DNA of 42,635 nucleotides. Source: Lachnospiraceae bacterium. GTDB lineage: Bacteria > Bacillota > Clostridia > Lachnospirales > Lachnospiraceae. Positions 15,588-25,219 of the stretch are shown here, in pieces. Every line of letters begins with the position of its first letter. The stretch's first letter is position 1. The notes beneath the pieces were generated by a model. It was not told where the DNA came from and ran no database searches. It saw only the letters and a program-made list of their open reading frames with translations. The stretch lies in NCBI GenBank assembly GCA_009774535.1, contig VSNY01000011.1, forward strand, positions 1 to 42,635, in the 5' to 3' direction. The position numbers were made by a program, and so were the translations under genes.

Positions 15588-18253
15588 TCCGGGTCAGAAA
15601 TCAAAAAGTGATTACCAGGCTTTCGCAAAAAACTTTGAAAGCAAATCGTGTCCGCAACCTGGTGGCAGTTTTTGCGATCGCGCTGACAACAACGCTGTTT
15701 ATGGCGTTGTTTACGATTGCCGGGACACTTGTAGATACGTTTCAAAAACAGACGTTTCGGCAGGTAGGCAGCAGCGGGCATGGAGTGTTTAAGGACCTGA
15801 CGCTGGAAGAAAAGGAGCTTCTGGAAAAAGATCCGATGATCAAAGAGGCTGGCGGGCGCATGATGCTTGGCATGGGAAGCGGAGAAAAATTTCGTAAGAT
15901 TCATGCAGAGTTTTCTTATATGGAGCCAGTTTATCAAAAACATACCTTTTGTGAGACGCAGCAGGGCCGTGTACCTCGGGAGGGTACCAAAGAAATTGCC
16001 TGTGATACCAGAATTTTAAACTATATCGGAGTAGAACCTAAGATCGGGGCGGAAGTGACCGTTACGTATCAGCTGGGCGGTATACAGAAGACGGAAATTA
16101 CAGATACGTTTACCTTAAGCGGCTGGTGGGAGTACGATCCGGCAAGTCAGGCAAGTATGGGTATTGTGCCAAAATCCTATGTGGAAGATATCGTCAGGCA
16201 GCATCCAAGAGAGGAAGAGGACAGTACGGATATCACCGGATTGTGGACACTGGACATTATGCTGGACAGCAGCAGACATATCGAGGAAGATCTGCAGAAG
16301 ATCCTTGCAGCTTACGGATGTCAGAGTACGAATCCTTCGGAAGATCATTTTATTAATATCGGCGTCAATTGGGCTTATGTAGGCGCGCAGCTGTCGGCAA
16401 ATGCAGATCCGGAAATGATATTTGCGATTATAACGATGCTTGTATTGATCAGCTTTACCGGATATCTGATTATTTATAATATTTTTCAGATTTCGGTCAG
16501 CGAGGATATCCGCTTTTACGGGCTGCTGAAAACGATTGGGACAACGGGAAAGCAGATCCGGCGTATGATCCGCAGGCAGGCGTTATTTCTGTCGGTAGCC
16601 GGAATTCCGCTGGGCCTTGTAGCCGGAAGTCTGTCGGGCATTGCGATTACTCCTATAATTATAAATACAATGTCGATTGGGAAATCCACACAGGCGTTCA
16701 GTCCCTGGTTTTTTGCTGTTGCAGTCGCGTTTTCCATTGTGACGGTACTGATCTCCTGTGCAAAGCCGGGCAGGATCGCAGCCAGGGTATCTCCGGTGGA
16801 AGCGGTTCGCTATACAGATACGGCAATAGGTGCCAGGAAACAGAAAAAAAGCAGGGCTGCAGGAAAGCCATTACGTATGGCAAAGGCTAATCTGGGCAGG
16901 AATAAAAAGAAAACGGTTCTGGTTGTCGTATCCATGACATTGGCTGTCGTATTGCTGCAGCTGACGGTTACGTTTGTAGATGGATTTGACATGGATAAAT
17001 ATCTGGCAAAGTGGGTGGTTTCGGATTTTATTTTGGGAGATGCTTCTTATTTTCAGCCAGGTGCGGATCGTTCCGGCCCGATGCCTGCGGTGGCTGCTGA
17101 GGATATCAGCAGACTGGAAAAAACCGGCAATATTACAGAAAACGGGCGTGTTTACGGACATCGTGGTGATTTTTCAGTCTATGCGCCTAAGGATGCCAGC
17201 AGGGATCTGTATAAAGAATGGATGTCAGATGATCAAATCAAGGAGATGCTAAGCTGGCGGGAGCAGGATGCGGATGGGAATTATGCCATGGACCTTAATC
17301 TGTACGGCCTGGAGGACTATGCGATGGATCAGCTGCAGGTGATTGACGGAGATCTTGCAGATGTGTATGATCCGAACCAGCGCGCGATCGCTGCAGTTTA
17401 TTTGGTGGATGACTACGATAAACCGATGAATCATACCCAATGGGCAAAAGTCGGGGATACGGTTACGATACACTATGTTTATGCGTATGAATATATTGAC
17501 AATGAAACCGGAGAGAAGATCCCGGAAGAAGAAATACAGACGTATCAGCTGCCTTATTCGGTCAAAGAAACAGAAGCTTGTGATATCGAATACCGGGTAG
17601 CGGCATGTGTGACGATGAAGCACGCCATGTCTTACCGTTATACAGGAGCTTTTGAGTATGTGCTGAACGCACAGACATTTCAAAAGGACAGCCATACGGA
17701 TGACGTCATGATCTGGCTGTTTCAGACAGAACCGGAAAAGAATGCGGTTATGTACGATTTTCTGCAGGACTATACGGTTCATACAAATCCAAACCTGGAC
17801 TTTGAATCCAAACAAAGTTATGTGCAGCAGTTTGAACAATACCGCAGTATGTTTCTGCTGATCGGCAGTGCTTTAAGCTTTGTGGTAGGAATCGTCGGCG
17901 TGCTGAATTATTTTAATGCAGTGCTGACGTCGATTTATTCCAGAAGACGGGAATTTGCCATGCTTCAGTCGATCGGGATGACGGGCAGGCAGTTAAAGCG
18001 GATGCTGATTTGTGAAGGGATGATCTATGGGGCGGCTGCCATTGCGCTGTCGCTTGTGCTGAGCTTTTTGATGATCCCGCTTATGGATCATGCACTGGGA
18101 GGACCTTTCTGGTTTTTCACGTATCAATTTACAATAGTGCCGATACTTTTCATGATTCCGGTGTTTGCAGCGCTGGGAGTTGCGCTGCCGCTGGTCAGCT
18201 ACTGGAGGACCGCTGGTCAGACGATTGTAGAAAGGCTGCGGGAAAGCGAATAG
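15584..18253 (+). CDS. FtsX-like ABC transporter permease
   Basis: An 889-residue membrane protein with the duplicated FtsX/MacB layout: a first transmembrane helix near residue 27-47, a large extracellular domain (about 50-255), three helices (about 265-410), a second helix near 445-465, a second extracellular domain, and three C-terminal helices (about 755-880) with ILTSIYSRRREFAMLQSIGMTG. This is the two-unit form seen in peptide-antibiotic and lipoprotein exporters of Firmicutes. No two-component system lies beside it, as would be usual for Bce-type detoxification modules, so the substrate stays open. Confidence 0.92.
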   Translation: MIRVRNQKVITRLSQKTLKANRVRNLVAVFAIALTTTLFMALFTIAGTLVDTFQKQTFRQVGSSGHGVFKDLTLEEKELLEKDPMIKEAGGRMMLGMGSGEKFRKIHAEFSYMEPVYQKHTFCETQQGRVPREGTKEIACDTRILNYIGVEPKIGAEVTVTYQLGGIQKTEITDTFTLSGWWEYDPASQASMGIVPKSYVEDIVRQHPREEEDSTDITGLWTLDIMLDSSRHIEEDLQKILAAYGCQSTNPSEDHFINIGVNWAYVGAQLSANADPEMIFAIITMLVLISFTGYLIIYNIFQISVSEDIRFYGLLKTIGTTGKQIRRMIRRQALFLSVAGIPLGLVAGSLSGIAITPIIINTMSIGKSTQAFSPWFFAVAVAFSIVTVLISCAKPGRIAARVSPVEAVRYTDTAIGARKQKKSRAAGKPLRMAKANLGRNKKKTVLVVVSMTLAVVLLQLTVTFVDGFDMDKYLAKWVVSDFILGDASYFQPGADRSGPMPAVAAEDISRLEKTGNITENGRVYGHRGDFSVYAPKDASRDLYKEWMSDDQIKEMLSWREQDADGNYAMDLNLYGLEDYAMDQLQVIDGDLADVYDPNQRAIAAVYLVDDYDKPMNHTQWAKVGDTVTIHYVYAYEYIDNETGEKIPEEEIQTYQLPYSVKETEACDIEYRVAACVTMKHAMSYRYTGAFEYVLNAQTFQKDSHTDDVMIWLFQTEPEKNAVMYDFLQDYTVHTNPNLDFESKQSYVQQFEQYRSMFLLIGSALSFVVGIVGVLNYFNAVLTSIYSRRREFAMLQSIGMTGRQLKRMLICEGMIYGAAAIALSLVLSFLMIPLMDHALGGPFWFFTYQFTIVPILFMIPVFAALGVALPLVSYWRTAGQTIVERLRESE

Positions 18254-18318
18254 GCAGTTGGCAATTCTGCTGTGTGACAGGAACGCGCGGAACGGTATTT
18301 GTTTTGGAGGGAAAAAGA

Positions 18319-19374
18319 ATGACTGAGATTTATGCGACGTTAGGGCCTGCCTGTGAACAGGCGGATATATTGGAAAAGATGTTTGCGGAAGGAATGACCG
18401 GGATGCGGCTGAATCTGTCACACAGCGGATTGAAAGAAAGTGAAGCGCTGATCCAACGTTTTTGGCAGGCGGCACAGCACGCGGGCGTCCGCGCGGAACT
18501 TTTGATTGATTTGCAGGGACCAGAGGTCAGAATCGGAGAACTGTATGCGCCGCTTTTGCTGCAGGAAGCAGGAAAAGTGATGTTTGTCTGCCAGGAGCAG
18601 AGCGGAGACGCAAGCATTACGTCTGTAAGACAGGGGCAGAAAGAAATTGGTTCGTATGACGGCCGGGTTCCTGTAGCGGAGCAGATTCTCATTGCGTTAG
18701 AGGCTGGCGACCATATATTGCTGGATGATGGGAAGATAGAACTGGCAGTTACATCTGTAAGGCCGGAAATTACCGCTCAGGTGCTGCGGGGAGGTATGCT
18801 GCGAAGCAGAAAGAGCCTGAAAATTGCAGGCAAACCCCTTGCAGGTCCGGTTCTGACCGATCAGGACCTGCATCAGATCCGGCTGGCCAAAGATTATGGC
18901 GTAACGGCTCTGATGCAGCCGTTTGTGACGGATGCGGCACAGTTAAAAGAGGTCAGACAGCAGCTTATCAGCAGCCATGGAGAACACATCCGCATTTTTG
19001 CAAAAATCGAAAACAGGCTAGGGATGGACAAGATCCGGGAGCTGCTGCCGGAGGCGGATATGATTGTGATTGCCAGGGGCGATCTTGGAAATGATATGCC
19101 GCTGTGGGAACTTCCGTCTGCGCAGCATCGGTTATCAGAAATATGCAGAAACGAAGGGAAACCGTTTCTGGTCGTGACGCAGATGCTGGCATCCATGGTG
19201 CGTCATCCATACCCGACCAGGGCGGAGGTATCGGATATTTTTCATGCAGTTTTGGACGGCGCGGCAGCGGTTATGGTAACAAATGAAACAGCAGTAGGAC
19301 AATATCCGATAGAAGCAGTCCGGTATCTGTATCGTACGGTGCAGGAAGCAGAACGGTTCCTGCCGCGGTATTAA
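18319..19374 (+). CDS. Pyruvate kinase-like protein lacking the C-terminal domain
   Basis: A 351-residue pyruvate kinase homologue; full enzymes have about 470-590 residues. The TIM barrel (A domain) and B domain are visible: TEIYATLGPACE, MRLNLSHS, DLQGPEVRIG, the catalytic Lys in FAKIEN, the Mg2+-binding ARGDLGNDMP, and TQMLASM, PTRAEVSDI, AVMVTNETAVGQYPIEAV. The protein ends straight after the barrel, so the C domain that normally binds effectors and forms the tetramer interface is absent. The ATG at 18319 has GGAGGG in front; an upstream in-frame GTG at 18274 has none. It is probably a second isoform rather than the main glycolytic enzyme. Confidence 0.85.
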   Translation: MTEIYATLGPACEQADILEKMFAEGMTGMRLNLSHSGLKESEALIQRFWQAAQHAGVRAELLIDLQGPEVRIGELYAPLLLQEAGKVMFVCQEQSGDASITSVRQGQKEIGSYDGRVPVAEQILIALEAGDHILLDDGKIELAVTSVRPEITAQVLRGGMLRSRKSLKIAGKPLAGPVLTDQDLHQIRLAKDYGVTALMQPFVTDAAQLKEVRQQLISSHGEHIRIFAKIENRLGMDKIRELLPEADMIVIARGDLGNDMPLWELPSAQHRLSEICRNEGKPFLVVTQMLASMVRHPYPTRAEVSDIFHAVLDGAAAVMVTNETAVGQYPIEAVRYLYRTVQEAERFLPRY

Positions 19375-19427
19375 GGAAACTAGAATTAAAATTATAATAG
19401 AAAATAGGAATAAAATTCGGAGATACT

Positions 19428-20393
19428 ATGGAAATCGATAATAATAGAAACAGCGGTACCTATGAGAAGCTGCACAGCAATATAAATAGCAATACAAATA
19501 ATAAAATAAATAGTAACGTCAGTCAGATCAATCTGATCCAGGTAAAAGACTATGTTACGAAGTCCAGCCTTCCTTCCAGCGACTTTGTGATCAATCCGTA
19601 TGTCGGATGCCCGCATGGATGTAAGTATTGCTATGCGTCTTTTATGAAACGTTTTACCGGACACAAGGAAGCGTGGGGTACGTTTGTGGATGTGAAAATG
19701 TGTGCCAAACCGATCAGCAGGAAACGGCTGTGCGGCAAAAGCGTTTTTTTATCTTCGGTTACGGACTGCTACAACCCATATGAAGAACAGTATGGCATTA
19801 CCCGCCAGATTCTGACACAGCTGGCGGAAATTGACTGCAGTGTAACAATTACTACAAAGTCGGATTTGATTCTCAGGGATATCGCCCTGCTGCAGAGATT
19901 TCCCCATTTAACCGTGGCTGTTTCCATAAATACTGCGGATGAAAATTTTAAAAATGATATGGATCGTGCAAGCAGCATTGCGGACAGGCTGCATGTGCTG
20001 AAAACGCTGCATGAACACGGGATTCGCACCGTTTTGTTTTTGTCGCCGATCTTTCCGGGCATTACGGATTTTCGGGAAATCGTAGAATTAAGCGCTGCGT
20101 TTACTGAGGAATACTGGTTTGAAAATCTGAATTTGCGCGGCAATTATAAGCATGTGATTCTTTCTTATATTTCTGAAAAATATCCGCATTTGACAGAGCT
20201 GTATCACGAGATCTACCAAAAGGGCAATCTGCGGTATTGGGAAGAGCAGGCTGCGGAAATCGAAGCATATTGCGGGGAGCATGCGGTCAGACATCAGAAT
20301 TATTTTTATCATGAAAAACTGGTGCGGGAAACCAGACGTGGTCCATCAGGAGAAACGCCTGCTTCAGGCTTCAGAAGCGAAGGGGGCTGGTAA
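19428..20393 (+). CDS. SPL-family radical SAM protein
   Basis: A 321-residue radical SAM enzyme of the spore photoproduct lyase-like group (Rv2578c-type). The cluster motif CPHGCKYCYA provides the CxxxCxxC cysteines, preceded by INPYVG as usual for the family, and LSSVTDCYNPYEE follows. The first 30 residues are Asn/Ser-rich (NNRNSG, NINSNTNNKINSN) and look like a disordered tail. CGGAGA ribosome-binding site. Genuine spore photoproduct lyase is unlikely on overall pattern; the reaction of this subgroup is not known. It lies 53 bases after the pyruvate kinase-like gene. Confidence 0.88.
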   Translation: MEIDNNRNSGTYEKLHSNINSNTNNKINSNVSQINLIQVKDYVTKSSLPSSDFVINPYVGCPHGCKYCYASFMKRFTGHKEAWGTFVDVKMCAKPISRKRLCGKSVFLSSVTDCYNPYEEQYGITRQILTQLAEIDCSVTITTKSDLILRDIALLQRFPHLTVAVSINTADENFKNDMDRASSIADRLHVLKTLHEHGIRTVLFLSPIFPGITDFREIVELSAAFTEEYWFENLNLRGNYKHVILSYISEKYPHLTELYHEIYQKGNLRYWEEQAAEIEAYCGEHAVRHQNYFYHEKLVRETRRGPSGETPASGFRSEGGW

Positions 20394-20397
20394 GAAC

Positions 20398-20434
20398 CAG
20401 GCAGACCGGGGCAGCAGGCATTCCGGTCTGCCTG
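20398..20434. terminator. Hairpin between convergent genes
   Basis: CAGGCAGACCGG (20398-20409) pairs perfectly with CCGGTCTGCCTG (20423-20434) around a 13-base loop. It lies right after the radical SAM stop and before the end of the opposing lacI-type gene. There is no T tract, so it may be a bidirectional transcription barrier or an mRNA 3' stabiliser. Confidence 0.55.
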
Positions 20435-20507
20435 CCATAGAATACAGTTATTTGGCACAGCCCAATATTCCTGCGCAGCTTCAGTGTCAGCCATTCCATC
20501 ATAAGTA

Positions 20508-21545
20508 TTATTTGACGTTCATCGTAGTCTTGCGAAGCAACAGCTTCGGCTTAATTACAAGATGCTTCTGTAAATTTCCATCCCAAGTCATTTTCTTGTT
20601 TTCCTCCAGCTGCTGATCCAGCAGACGAACCGTCTGCGATACGATTCGGTTTACATTCTGGCCGACTGTTGTAATCGGTAAAATAGCCTGTTCAGACACT
20701 GGCGAATTGTCAAATCCGATAATCTCCAGCTGCTGCGGCACCAAAAATCCATTAGTCAGAGCGCTGTTTAGAAACAGATGAGCCATCGTATCATTACAGA
20801 CAAAAGCGCCGATCCGTTTGTGCGGATATTCTTTATGCAATGTCTGGCAGATTTTGGAAAAGTATTCATACAGTTTCTGGACGTCCGTATGGATGTATTC
20901 CGGAATAATAAAACATTGGTGCGGGATACCGGTCTGGGACGCGACCTGTTCAAATACTTTGATCCGCGCATACGCCGGCAGCGCGGGAGAGGTGTTCGTA
21001 TTGATGTGGATCAGCGCTTCGCAGCCGTCCTGCAGCAGCCGTCTGACCGCCTGCCTGGTGCCGGATACATTGTCTGTGTCCACACTGGAAATATACCCGG
21101 ATTCCCGCTCAATGCCGATGACCGGAAACGGATACTGGCACAGTTCTTCAGAATGCAGCGTGTGGCTGAGAATAATCAGGCCCTCAATACGATAAGAAAG
21201 CAGTTCGGTCAAAAAGCTGCGTTCCATTTCCGCCGAGTTGTCGCTCGTAAATACAAGAAATTTATAAGGGCTTTTCGGGTAAGTCCGTATAAAGGAATCG
21301 ATCAGGGCCGTATAAAAATTGTAAAAAAAGTTAGGCGTGATCATACCGATAATGCCGGATTTGCCGCTGGAAAGGGCTTTTGCAAATTTATTTTCGGTAT
21401 AGTTGAGTTTTTTCAGCGCTTCTTCGATCTTACTTTTTGTCTCATCTGCCAGGGAGTCCGGTTGGTTAAAATAGCGCGAGATGGTCATTTTGGATAGATT
21501 GGTGTAACTGGCGATATCGCCGTAAGTTGTGTTCTTTTTCTTCAT
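20508..21545 (-). CDS. LacI family transcriptional regulator
   Basis: A 345-residue LacI-type repressor. The N-terminal helix-turn-helix (YGDIASYTNLSKMTISRYFN) and hinge helix (ALKKLNYTENKFAKALSSGKSG) are followed by a periplasmic-binding-protein-like sugar sensor (IGMITPNF through IIGFDNSPVSE). It is divergent from the fructoside importer and GH32 operon, and LacI-type palindromes lie at that operon's start, so it very likely represses the operon until a fructoside-derived ligand is present. A promoter for it (TTGCTA at 21624-21619, 18 bases, TATACT at 21600-21595) lies on the minus strand. Confidence 0.92.
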   Translation of the reverse strand: MKKKNTTYGDIASYTNLSKMTISRYFNQPDSLADETKSKIEEALKKLNYTENKFAKALSSGKSGIIGMITPNFFYNFYTALIDSFIRTYPKSPYKFLVFTSDNSAEMERSFLTELLSYRIEGLIILSHTLHSEELCQYPFPVIGIERESGYISSVDTDNVSGTRQAVRRLLQDGCEALIHINTNTSPALPAYARIKVFEQVASQTGIPHQCFIIPEYIHTDVQKLYEYFSKICQTLHKEYPHKRIGAFVCNDTMAHLFLNSALTNGFLVPQQLEIIGFDNSPVSEQAILPITTVGQNVNRIVSQTVRLLDQQLEENKKMTWDGNLQKHLVIKPKLLLRKTTMNVK

Positions 21546-21724
21546 AGTTAAAATCCTTTAATTGCAGTTCAAAAAAATCCATGTCCTGAACGATAGTATA
21601 GCATAAATAAAAGATCGGTAGCAACTGAAAAAAAACTGCAAGGGTATTTTCATATATATTTATGCATAAGTAACAAAAACGAAATCTTATTATTGGTAAA
21701 AGTGGCGATATTCACGATTCCATA

Positions 21725-21753
21725 TTGACAAAAAGTGGTTTAGCATATATGAT
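21725..21753 (+). promoter_or_regulatory. Promoter of fructoside ABC-GH32 operon
   Basis: TTGACA (21725-21730), 17 bases, TATGAT (21748-21753). The transcription start would fall just before or within the first LacI operator. Confidence 0.8.
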
Positions 21754-21767
21754 TTTAATATGTTACC

Positions 21768-21805
21768 GATAACGTTATCAATAACATTACCGATAACATT
21801 ATCGG
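21768..21805. promoter_or_regulatory. Tandem LacI-type operators
   Basis: GATAACGTTATC (21768-21779) is a perfect 12-base palindrome centred on CG, as in LacI-family sites. CCGATAACATTATCGG (21790-21805) is a second near-perfect palindrome. Their centres are 24 bases apart, with a further half-site-like ATAACATTACC between. Placed just downstream of the -10 box they suit repression. The rest of the 314-base divergent region holds the two promoters and nothing else evident. Confidence 0.8.
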
Positions 21806-21859
21806 AGCCTATCGGGAATCAAAATTTTTTTATTAAAAAAGAAAGAGAGGAAAGAAAAC

Positions 21860-23410
21860 ATGAAAATGAGTATCAGGAAACGAAACGGAATGGGCAGGAC
21901 GAAAAACAAAAAGAACAAAAACACGATGAAGAAATGGACAGGACTGGCTTGTGCGGGTCTGGCATGTCTGGCGCTGGCAGCATGCGGCAGCGGAGGCGGA
22001 AAGGAACCAAAGGATATTTCAGAAGTAACGTTACATATTTTTAATACCAAAGGTGAGATTGCAGGCCAGTTTGAACAGATGTGCAAGGATTTTACGGCCG
22101 AGACAGGGATTCAGGCAGAACCGTTTACCGTCGGTTCCGGGGAAGATTCTATGGAACCGCTGCGGGCGCAGATGACGTCCAAGGAGCCTCCGGCGATCTT
22201 TAATACGGACTTTCGCGGCCTGCCGGAATGGGAAGAAAGCGGTGTGGCTTTTGATCTGAATGAGGCTGTGAATGAGGATTTGAAAAAGATCGTCAGTGAG
22301 ATTCCGGAAAATATGCGGCTGACATCAGAAGACGGTGCAAAGAGCTATGGGATTCCTTATGGTGTGGAAGGATTTGGATTTATCGTGGATTCCCAGATGT
22401 TAACAGATCTTTTCGGGGAGAGCGGCGCGCAGGTGCTGGCGGAGCTTCGGACTTGTTCTTATGATGATTTTATCGCGTTTTGTGATGCGGTAACAGCATA
22501 TATCGATCAGCCATCTGCGGCGGCTGTGACACTGAATGGAAATAACTATTCCTTTTTAGCGGAAAAGACTGGGCTGGCTGCCAATCTGAACGGTGTATTC
22601 GCAGTGGCAGGAGCGGAAAACTGGACGTATGGAAACCATCTGCTGTGTGTGCCGACAGCCACACTTGCAACGACGCTGCGCGACACGCAGGATTTGACCG
22701 ATGAGCAGATCCTGAATGCAAAACCGGCTTACCAGGCATTTATGCAGGCGCTGTCGTATATGACAGATCATGCGGCAGGCTTAAAGGGCGCTGTCGGCAG
22801 AGGGCAGGAGCTGGTAAACAGCGCGAATTTCGGTTATGACCAGTCGATCCAGATGCTGACAGACGGCAACGCGTTATTCTTACAGCAGGGCAATTGGGCG
22901 TCTGCAAATATCGCGAAGATTAATGAAGAAGTATCCAAACGTATCAGTTTTATTCCGTTAAAGCAGCCGATCACGGATGATATGATCCAAAGCGGGATCA
23001 GCGCGCAGGATTTGAACGCTTCCATTCCGTTTTCCACAGGCAGCTACTGGCTGATCAATAATAAGATTTCTGATGTGGAAAAAGAAGCGGCGCAGACATT
23101 CCTTGCATGGATGATGAAGCCGGAAAATGTGCAGAAGTATATTGTGGAATCTTTTGTTGCTATTCCGTATAACGCGGACGATTCAGTAAAAATTGACGAC
23201 GCGCTCGCAACATCGATTCAAAGCTATATGGCAGAAGGCAAGGTATACTATAACTGTGTGGAAGCAACGCCAAGCATCTGGGCGTCAGATTCCGTTGCAA
23301 AACCGCTGATGGAGCAGTTTTTGACAAAAGAAGAATGGACAGAGGACGAGACAGGGGCGTTTGTAGATACGATTCTGCAGGCATGGCTGGATCAAAGAGA
23401 TGGTATTTAA
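21860..23410 (+). CDS. Sugar ABC transporter substrate-binding lipoprotein
   Basis: A 516-residue extracellular solute-binding protein of family 1, anchored as a lipoprotein. After an unusually long basic N-region (22 residues rich in Lys/Arg) comes a hydrophobic core ending in LAAC with lipidation Cys 42 and a Gly-rich linker. The mature part begins VTLHIFNTKGEIAGQFEQM, typical of CUT1 binding proteins. An internal Met at 23 has no ribosome-binding site, while 21860 follows AGAGAGG. With the permeases and GH32 enzyme it probably captures sucrose or fructo-oligosaccharides; the ligand is inferred from context. Confidence 0.9.
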   Translation: MKMSIRKRNGMGRTKNKKNKNTMKKWTGLACAGLACLALAACGSGGGKEPKDISEVTLHIFNTKGEIAGQFEQMCKDFTAETGIQAEPFTVGSGEDSMEPLRAQMTSKEPPAIFNTDFRGLPEWEESGVAFDLNEAVNEDLKKIVSEIPENMRLTSEDGAKSYGIPYGVEGFGFIVDSQMLTDLFGESGAQVLAELRTCSYDDFIAFCDAVTAYIDQPSAAAVTLNGNNYSFLAEKTGLAANLNGVFAVAGAENWTYGNHLLCVPTATLATTLRDTQDLTDEQILNAKPAYQAFMQALSYMTDHAAGLKGAVGRGQELVNSANFGYDQSIQMLTDGNALFLQQGNWASANIAKINEEVSKRISFIPLKQPITDDMIQSGISAQDLNASIPFSTGSYWLINNKISDVEKEAAQTFLAWMMKPENVQKYIVESFVAIPYNADDSVKIDDALATSIQSYMAEGKVYYNCVEATPSIWASDSVAKPLMEQFLTKEEWTEDETGAFVDTILQAWLDQRDGI

Positions 23411-23455
23411 GATGGAAACAGTCAATTAGATTTGAAAGAGGCGGGTGAATGTGAA

Positions 23456-24349
23456 ATGGAAAAATTTTATAAAAGAAGGTTTTGGCCGCTTGTGCTGCCT
23501 GCGGTTGTATGTTACACACTGGTTCTTGTAATCCCGTTTTTTATTGGTATCTTATATTCATTTACTTCCTGGCGCGGCACCTATTTTGCGGGCGGAAGCC
23601 TGTTTGGGTCTTTTGTAGGGCTTGAAAATTATGCAAAGGTGTTCAGCGGAGGGAAATTCGGGTATTCGCTGGCTTATACGGCAGGATATGCAGTGATTGC
23701 GGTGATTTTGCTAAATGTAATCGCGCTTGGCATGGCGCTTTTGATTAACAGTATTACGAAAGGGGCCGGGGTGCTGCGTACGGTTCTGTTTATGCCGAAA
23801 ATGCTGGGCGGGCTTGCTATGGGATTTGTATGGCAGTTTATTTTCCAGGTGATTTTTACGGATATTTTATTTGGAGAAGAAGGGGTACTGCACGCGGAAT
23901 TTTTAACGTATATGACGCAGGACCCGAAAAAAGCGCTGTTTGCGCTGGCGATTATGAACACTTGGAGCATGGCTGGTTATTTGATGCTGATGTATGTCAT
24001 CGGGCTGAATGCGATTCCTGGGGATGTGTTTGAAGCGGCATCCATTGACGGGGCTAATGCGCTGCAGACATTTTTTAAGATCAAACTGCCGCTTTTAATG
24101 CCGTCTATTACAATTTCTCTGTTTTTGGTTATTTCCGATTCTTTTAAGATGCTGGATCAGAACGTGGCTCTTACGAACGGGGATTATAATACAAGAATGC
24201 TGGCGCTGCAGATTCTGCGTACGATCCAGGACAGCAATCCGCCAAACTATGGGGTAGCACAGGCGCAGGCAGTTATTTTCTTTCTGATTGTGGCTACGAT
24301 CTCGATTGTACAGGTATCTGTAACAAGGAGTAAGGAGGTGCAGATGTAA
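23456..24349 (+). CDS. Sugar ABC transporter permease 1 (CUT1)
   Basis: A 297-residue inner-membrane permease with six transmembrane segments, MalF/UgpA-like. The ATPase-docking EAA loop reads FEAASIDGANALQTFFKIKLP. An upstream in-frame TTG (23432) is possible, but the ATG at 23456 with a GAAAGAGGCGGG stretch before it is preferred. The stop codon overlaps the start of the second permease by one base (TAATG). Confidence 0.92.
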   Translation: MEKFYKRRFWPLVLPAVVCYTLVLVIPFFIGILYSFTSWRGTYFAGGSLFGSFVGLENYAKVFSGGKFGYSLAYTAGYAVIAVILLNVIALGMALLINSITKGAGVLRTVLFMPKMLGGLAMGFVWQFIFQVIFTDILFGEEGVLHAEFLTYMTQDPKKALFALAIMNTWSMAGYLMLMYVIGLNAIPGDVFEAASIDGANALQTFFKIKLPLLMPSITISLFLVISDSFKMLDQNVALTNGDYNTRMLALQILRTIQDSNPPNYGVAQAQAVIFFLIVATISIVQVSVTRSKEVQM

Positions 24350-25194
24350 TGGACAGCAGTATCAAAACGAACCGGATGATCGGCAAAGCAGTCGTCTATA
24401 CGCTGTTAGCGCTGGCAGCCTTGTTTATCCTTTTGCCATTATTATTTCTGGTTATCAATTCCTTTAAAGGCCAGAGCGAGATTGTCCGCAATCCGCTGGC
24501 GCTGCCGGAAAGCTGGACGTTAGACTATATTAAAAATGCAATCGAAAGCATCCATTTTGGAAAAGCGGTGACGATTACGATTGCCATTACGGTCGGTTCT
24601 GTGGTTCCAACCGTGTTGTTTTCTTCCGTCTGCGCATGGATTATTACGCGCAACCATACAAAAGTATCTACGTTTATTTATATGGCTTTTGTATCGGCAA
24701 TGCTTGTGCCGTTCCAGGTTATTATGTATCCTTTGATGAACGTAATGGATACGCTTGGACTGAAAAACCAGGTTGGCCTGGTTGTGATGTATACAGGATT
24801 TAATATGGCAATGTCCGTGTTTTTATACTCGAGCGCGATCCGCAGTGTGCCGGTTGCACTGGAAGAGGCGGCATTTATGGATGGGGCGAATGTATTCCAG
24901 ATCTTTTTCCTGATTGTATTTCCGCTGATTAAGTCTTCGACGGTGACAGTTATGATCCTGACCGGGATCGGTATCTGGAACGACTATCTGCTGCCGTTTC
25001 TGACACTTGGCACGGCGTCCGGCAAAACGCTGGTGTTGGAGCTGTACTATGCCAAAATGACCGCCGGGCAGTATGGCAGCCCTTGGGAACTGATTTTCCC
25101 GGCAGTCCTTGTATGCTGTATACCTTTGATTATCGTATTTTTATGCCTGCAGAAATACTTTGTGGCTGGTATGACAGAAGGTGCAGTAAAATAA
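24349..25194 (+). CDS. Sugar ABC transporter permease 2 (CUT1)
   Basis: A 281-residue MalG/UgpE-like permease with six membrane segments and EAA loop LEEAAFMDGANVFQIFFLIVFP. Translationally coupled to permease 1. No ATPase gene follows; in Firmicutes such CUT1 importers usually share a general MsmX-type ATPase encoded elsewhere, so the operon is probably complete as it stands. Confidence 0.92.
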   Translation: MDSSIKTNRMIGKAVVYTLLALAALFILLPLLFLVINSFKGQSEIVRNPLALPESWTLDYIKNAIESIHFGKAVTITIAITVGSVVPTVLFSSVCAWIITRNHTKVSTFIYMAFVSAMLVPFQVIMYPLMNVMDTLGLKNQVGLVVMYTGFNMAMSVFLYSSAIRSVPVALEEAAFMDGANVFQIFFLIVFPLIKSSTVTVMILTGIGIWNDYLLPFLTLGTASGKTLVLELYYAKMTAGQYGSPWELIFPAVLVCCIPLIIVFLCLQKYFVAGMTEGAVK

Positions 25195-25219
25195 AATAAG
25201 TATTTAGGAGAGTAAGCTG

